10,323 nucleotides of DNA from CAZCSJ01 sp964501445. Lineage in GTDB: Bacteria; Patescibacteriota; Minisyncoccia; Sungbacterales; HO2-52-23. Location: positions 1 through 10,323 of the forward strand of contig CAZCSJ010000020.1 of assembly GCA_964501445.1 (NCBI GenBank), read 5' to 3'. Below the pieces are notes generated by a model, which ran no database searches, was not told the DNA's origin, and saw only the letters and a program-made list of their open reading frames with translations. Below are positions 9,307 through 10,323 of this stretch, piece after piece (within the stretch, counting starts at the first letter, position 1; every line of letters starts with the position of its first letter). The translations under genes were made by a program, and so were the position numbers.

Positions 9307-10323
9307 TCACTTTTTCCCCTCAATTATTTTCTGGGCAACATTGTTGGGCACCTCCTCGTAATGGTCAAACTCCATCGTAAAACTCGCGCGTCCTTGGGTC
9401 AAGGAGCGAAGCGTCGTCACATACCCGAACATCTCAGCAAGCGGGACATTGGCATCAATGACTTTCACGTCAAAACCCCGATCGGACATCTGCTCAATCC
9501 GGGCGCGGCGCGCATTCAAATCGCCCGTCACCTCACCCAGGAACTGCTCGGGCAGCACCACCTCCACTTTCATAATGGGTTCCAAGAGCACCAACACTGC
9601 GCGGCGCGCCACCTCCTGAAATGCAATGGATCCCGCGATCTTGAACGCCGCTTCCGAAGAGTCAACCTCGTGATACGATCCGTCATAGAGCGCGACCTCC
9701 ACATCCACCACCGGGTAGCCGGCGAGCACCCCTTTTTCCATTGCTTCCTTCACCCCCTTCTCCGTTGCAGGAATGAATTCCTGCGGAATGACGCCGCCTT
9801 TAATTTCATTCACAAATTCAAACCCCTGTCCGCGCTCTCTTGGTTCCACACGAAGCCACACATGGCCGTACTGCCCGCGGCCGCCCGATTGTTTGATATA
9901 TTTTCCTTCCGCTTCCGCGGTCTTCTTCACGGTTTCTTTGTATGCCACCTGGGGACGGCCGATATTTGCTTCAACGGAAAATTCCCGCTTCATCCGGTCA
10001 ACTAAAATTTCGAGATGGAGTTCGCCCATGCCCGAAATTATAGTCTCGCCGGTTTCCAGATCCCCTTTGATGCGAAACGTCGGATCCTCCTCCGAGAGGC
10101 GGCGGAGCGCAATTCCCATTTTTTCCTGGTCCGCGCGGGTTTTCGGCTCGATTTTAAGCGACACCACGGGCTCCGGAAAAATGATTTTCTCAAGCACGAT
10201 CGGATGCTCCGGACTGCAGAGCGTATCGCCGGTATGCGTATCTTTTAAACCCACGATCGCACCGATGTTCCCCGCATGAATTTCTTTTAATTCCTCGCGG
10301 GAATTTGCATGGAGCAGGAGGAT
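9307..10323 (-). CDS. fusA: Elongation factor G, C-terminal part (5' end beyond the window)
   Basis: Translocase GTPase of the ribosome (family knowledge). The frame is open to the right edge, so 338 residues are visible and the GTPase domain is missing. The reading begins in domain II (HANSREELKEIHAGNIGAIVGLKD, TGDTLC). Domain III follows with ALRRLSEEDPTFRI and GMGELHLEILVDRMKREF. Domain IV has the GGVIPQEFIPATEKGVKEAM and DGSYHEVDSSEAAFKIA segments that reach the decoding site, and domain V has LEPIMKVEVVLPEQFLGEVTGDLNARR, PLAEMFGYVTTLRSLTQGRASFTMEF. All are close to E. coli EF-G. A GTG at 10254 is internal and not the start. In the usual str operon fusA is followed directly by tuf; here a small Phd-like gene and its own spacer lie between them. 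Confidence 0.98.
   Translation of the reverse strand: MLLLHANSREELKEIHAGNIGAIVGLKDTHTGDTLCSPEHPIVLEKIIFPEPVVSLKIEPKTRADQEKMGIALRRLSEEDPTFRIKGDLETGETIISGMGELHLEILVDRMKREFSVEANIGRPQVAYKETVKKTAEAEGKYIKQSGGRGQYGHVWLRVEPRERGQGFEFVNEIKGGVIPQEFIPATEKGVKEAMEKGVLAGYPVVDVEVALYDGSYHEVDSSEAAFKIAGSIAFQEVARRAVLVLLEPIMKVEVVLPEQFLGEVTGDLNARRARIEQMSDRGFDVKVIDANVPLAEMFGYVTTLRSLTQGRASFTMEFDHYEEVPNNVAQKIIEGKK

Noticed and set aside
9105..9323. 73-residue N-terminal extension of the Phd-like protein, overlapping the end of fusA
   Set aside because: The region is a GC-hairpin-rich spacer and the first codons would overlap fusA. The ATG at 9104 has a well-placed GGAG and leaves the antitoxin-like motif near the N-terminus, as in the family.
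10252..10254. GTG as the start of fusA
   Set aside because: The frame continues to the window edge with clear EF-G domain II sequence (HANSREELKEIHAG), so the gene is truncated by the window, not starting here.

Overview
This window is one long minus-strand stretch of a bacterial translation-gene supercluster, the str/S10/spc region. In transcription order (right to left) it holds fusA (3' part only), a small Phd/YefM-like gene, tuf, rpsJ, rplC, rplD, rplW, rplB, rpsS, rplV, rpsC, rplP, rpmC, rpsQ, rplN, rplX and rplE. All seventeen genes lie on the minus strand. The order from tuf to rplE is the classical bacterial order with nothing missing; rpmC (L29, 59 residues) is easily overlooked because of its size. 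The products are EF-G, EF-Tu and fourteen ribosomal proteins, all parts of the same machine, so co-expression is the obvious reason for the layout.

The protein sequences are clearly bacterial. I infer a Patescibacteria/CPR genome, perhaps of the parcubacterial kind. The reasons are the extended, low-complexity tails on L23 and S19, the zinc-ribbon form of L24, the small orphan antitoxin-like gene ending in a short acidic-leucine tail, and GC-rich genes separated by AT-rich repetitive spacers. This placement rests on general impression; no 16S rRNA or marker tree is available here.

The most unusual part of the window is its spacers. Ribosomal protein operons are normally packed tightly, yet here almost every gap is 30-180 bp and holds an inverted or tandem repeat. 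At least four families recur: A (arms like CGATGCCAATATACGAAT, three copies), B (about 17-nt tandem units built on AGTTTAATCAGTTGATG, in opposed orientations, three copies), C (four tandem 7-mers GAATTAA, two copies) and D (arms AAAAATCAAAATG plus a small GC hairpin, two copies). Two further palindromic elements occur once each (E before rpmC, F between rplC and rplD). The same family never occupies two neighbouring gaps. The elements often end on the start codon of the next gene or overlap the stop codon of the previous one, and most starts have no recognisable Shine-Dalgarno sequence.

Regulation visible in the sequence: a good sigma70-type promoter (TTGACC, 17 bp, TAGTAT) lies just after the Phd-like gene and should drive tuf and the genes after it. 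The rpsJ-rplC gap holds two alternative hairpins followed by a terminator-like GC hairpin with six U's that runs straight into the rplC start codon, a candidate attenuator dividing tuf-rpsJ from the rest. No gap is longer than 300 bp (the longest is 202 bp, between fusA and the Phd-like gene). I see no tRNA, rRNA, insertion sequence, transposase or CRISPR array.
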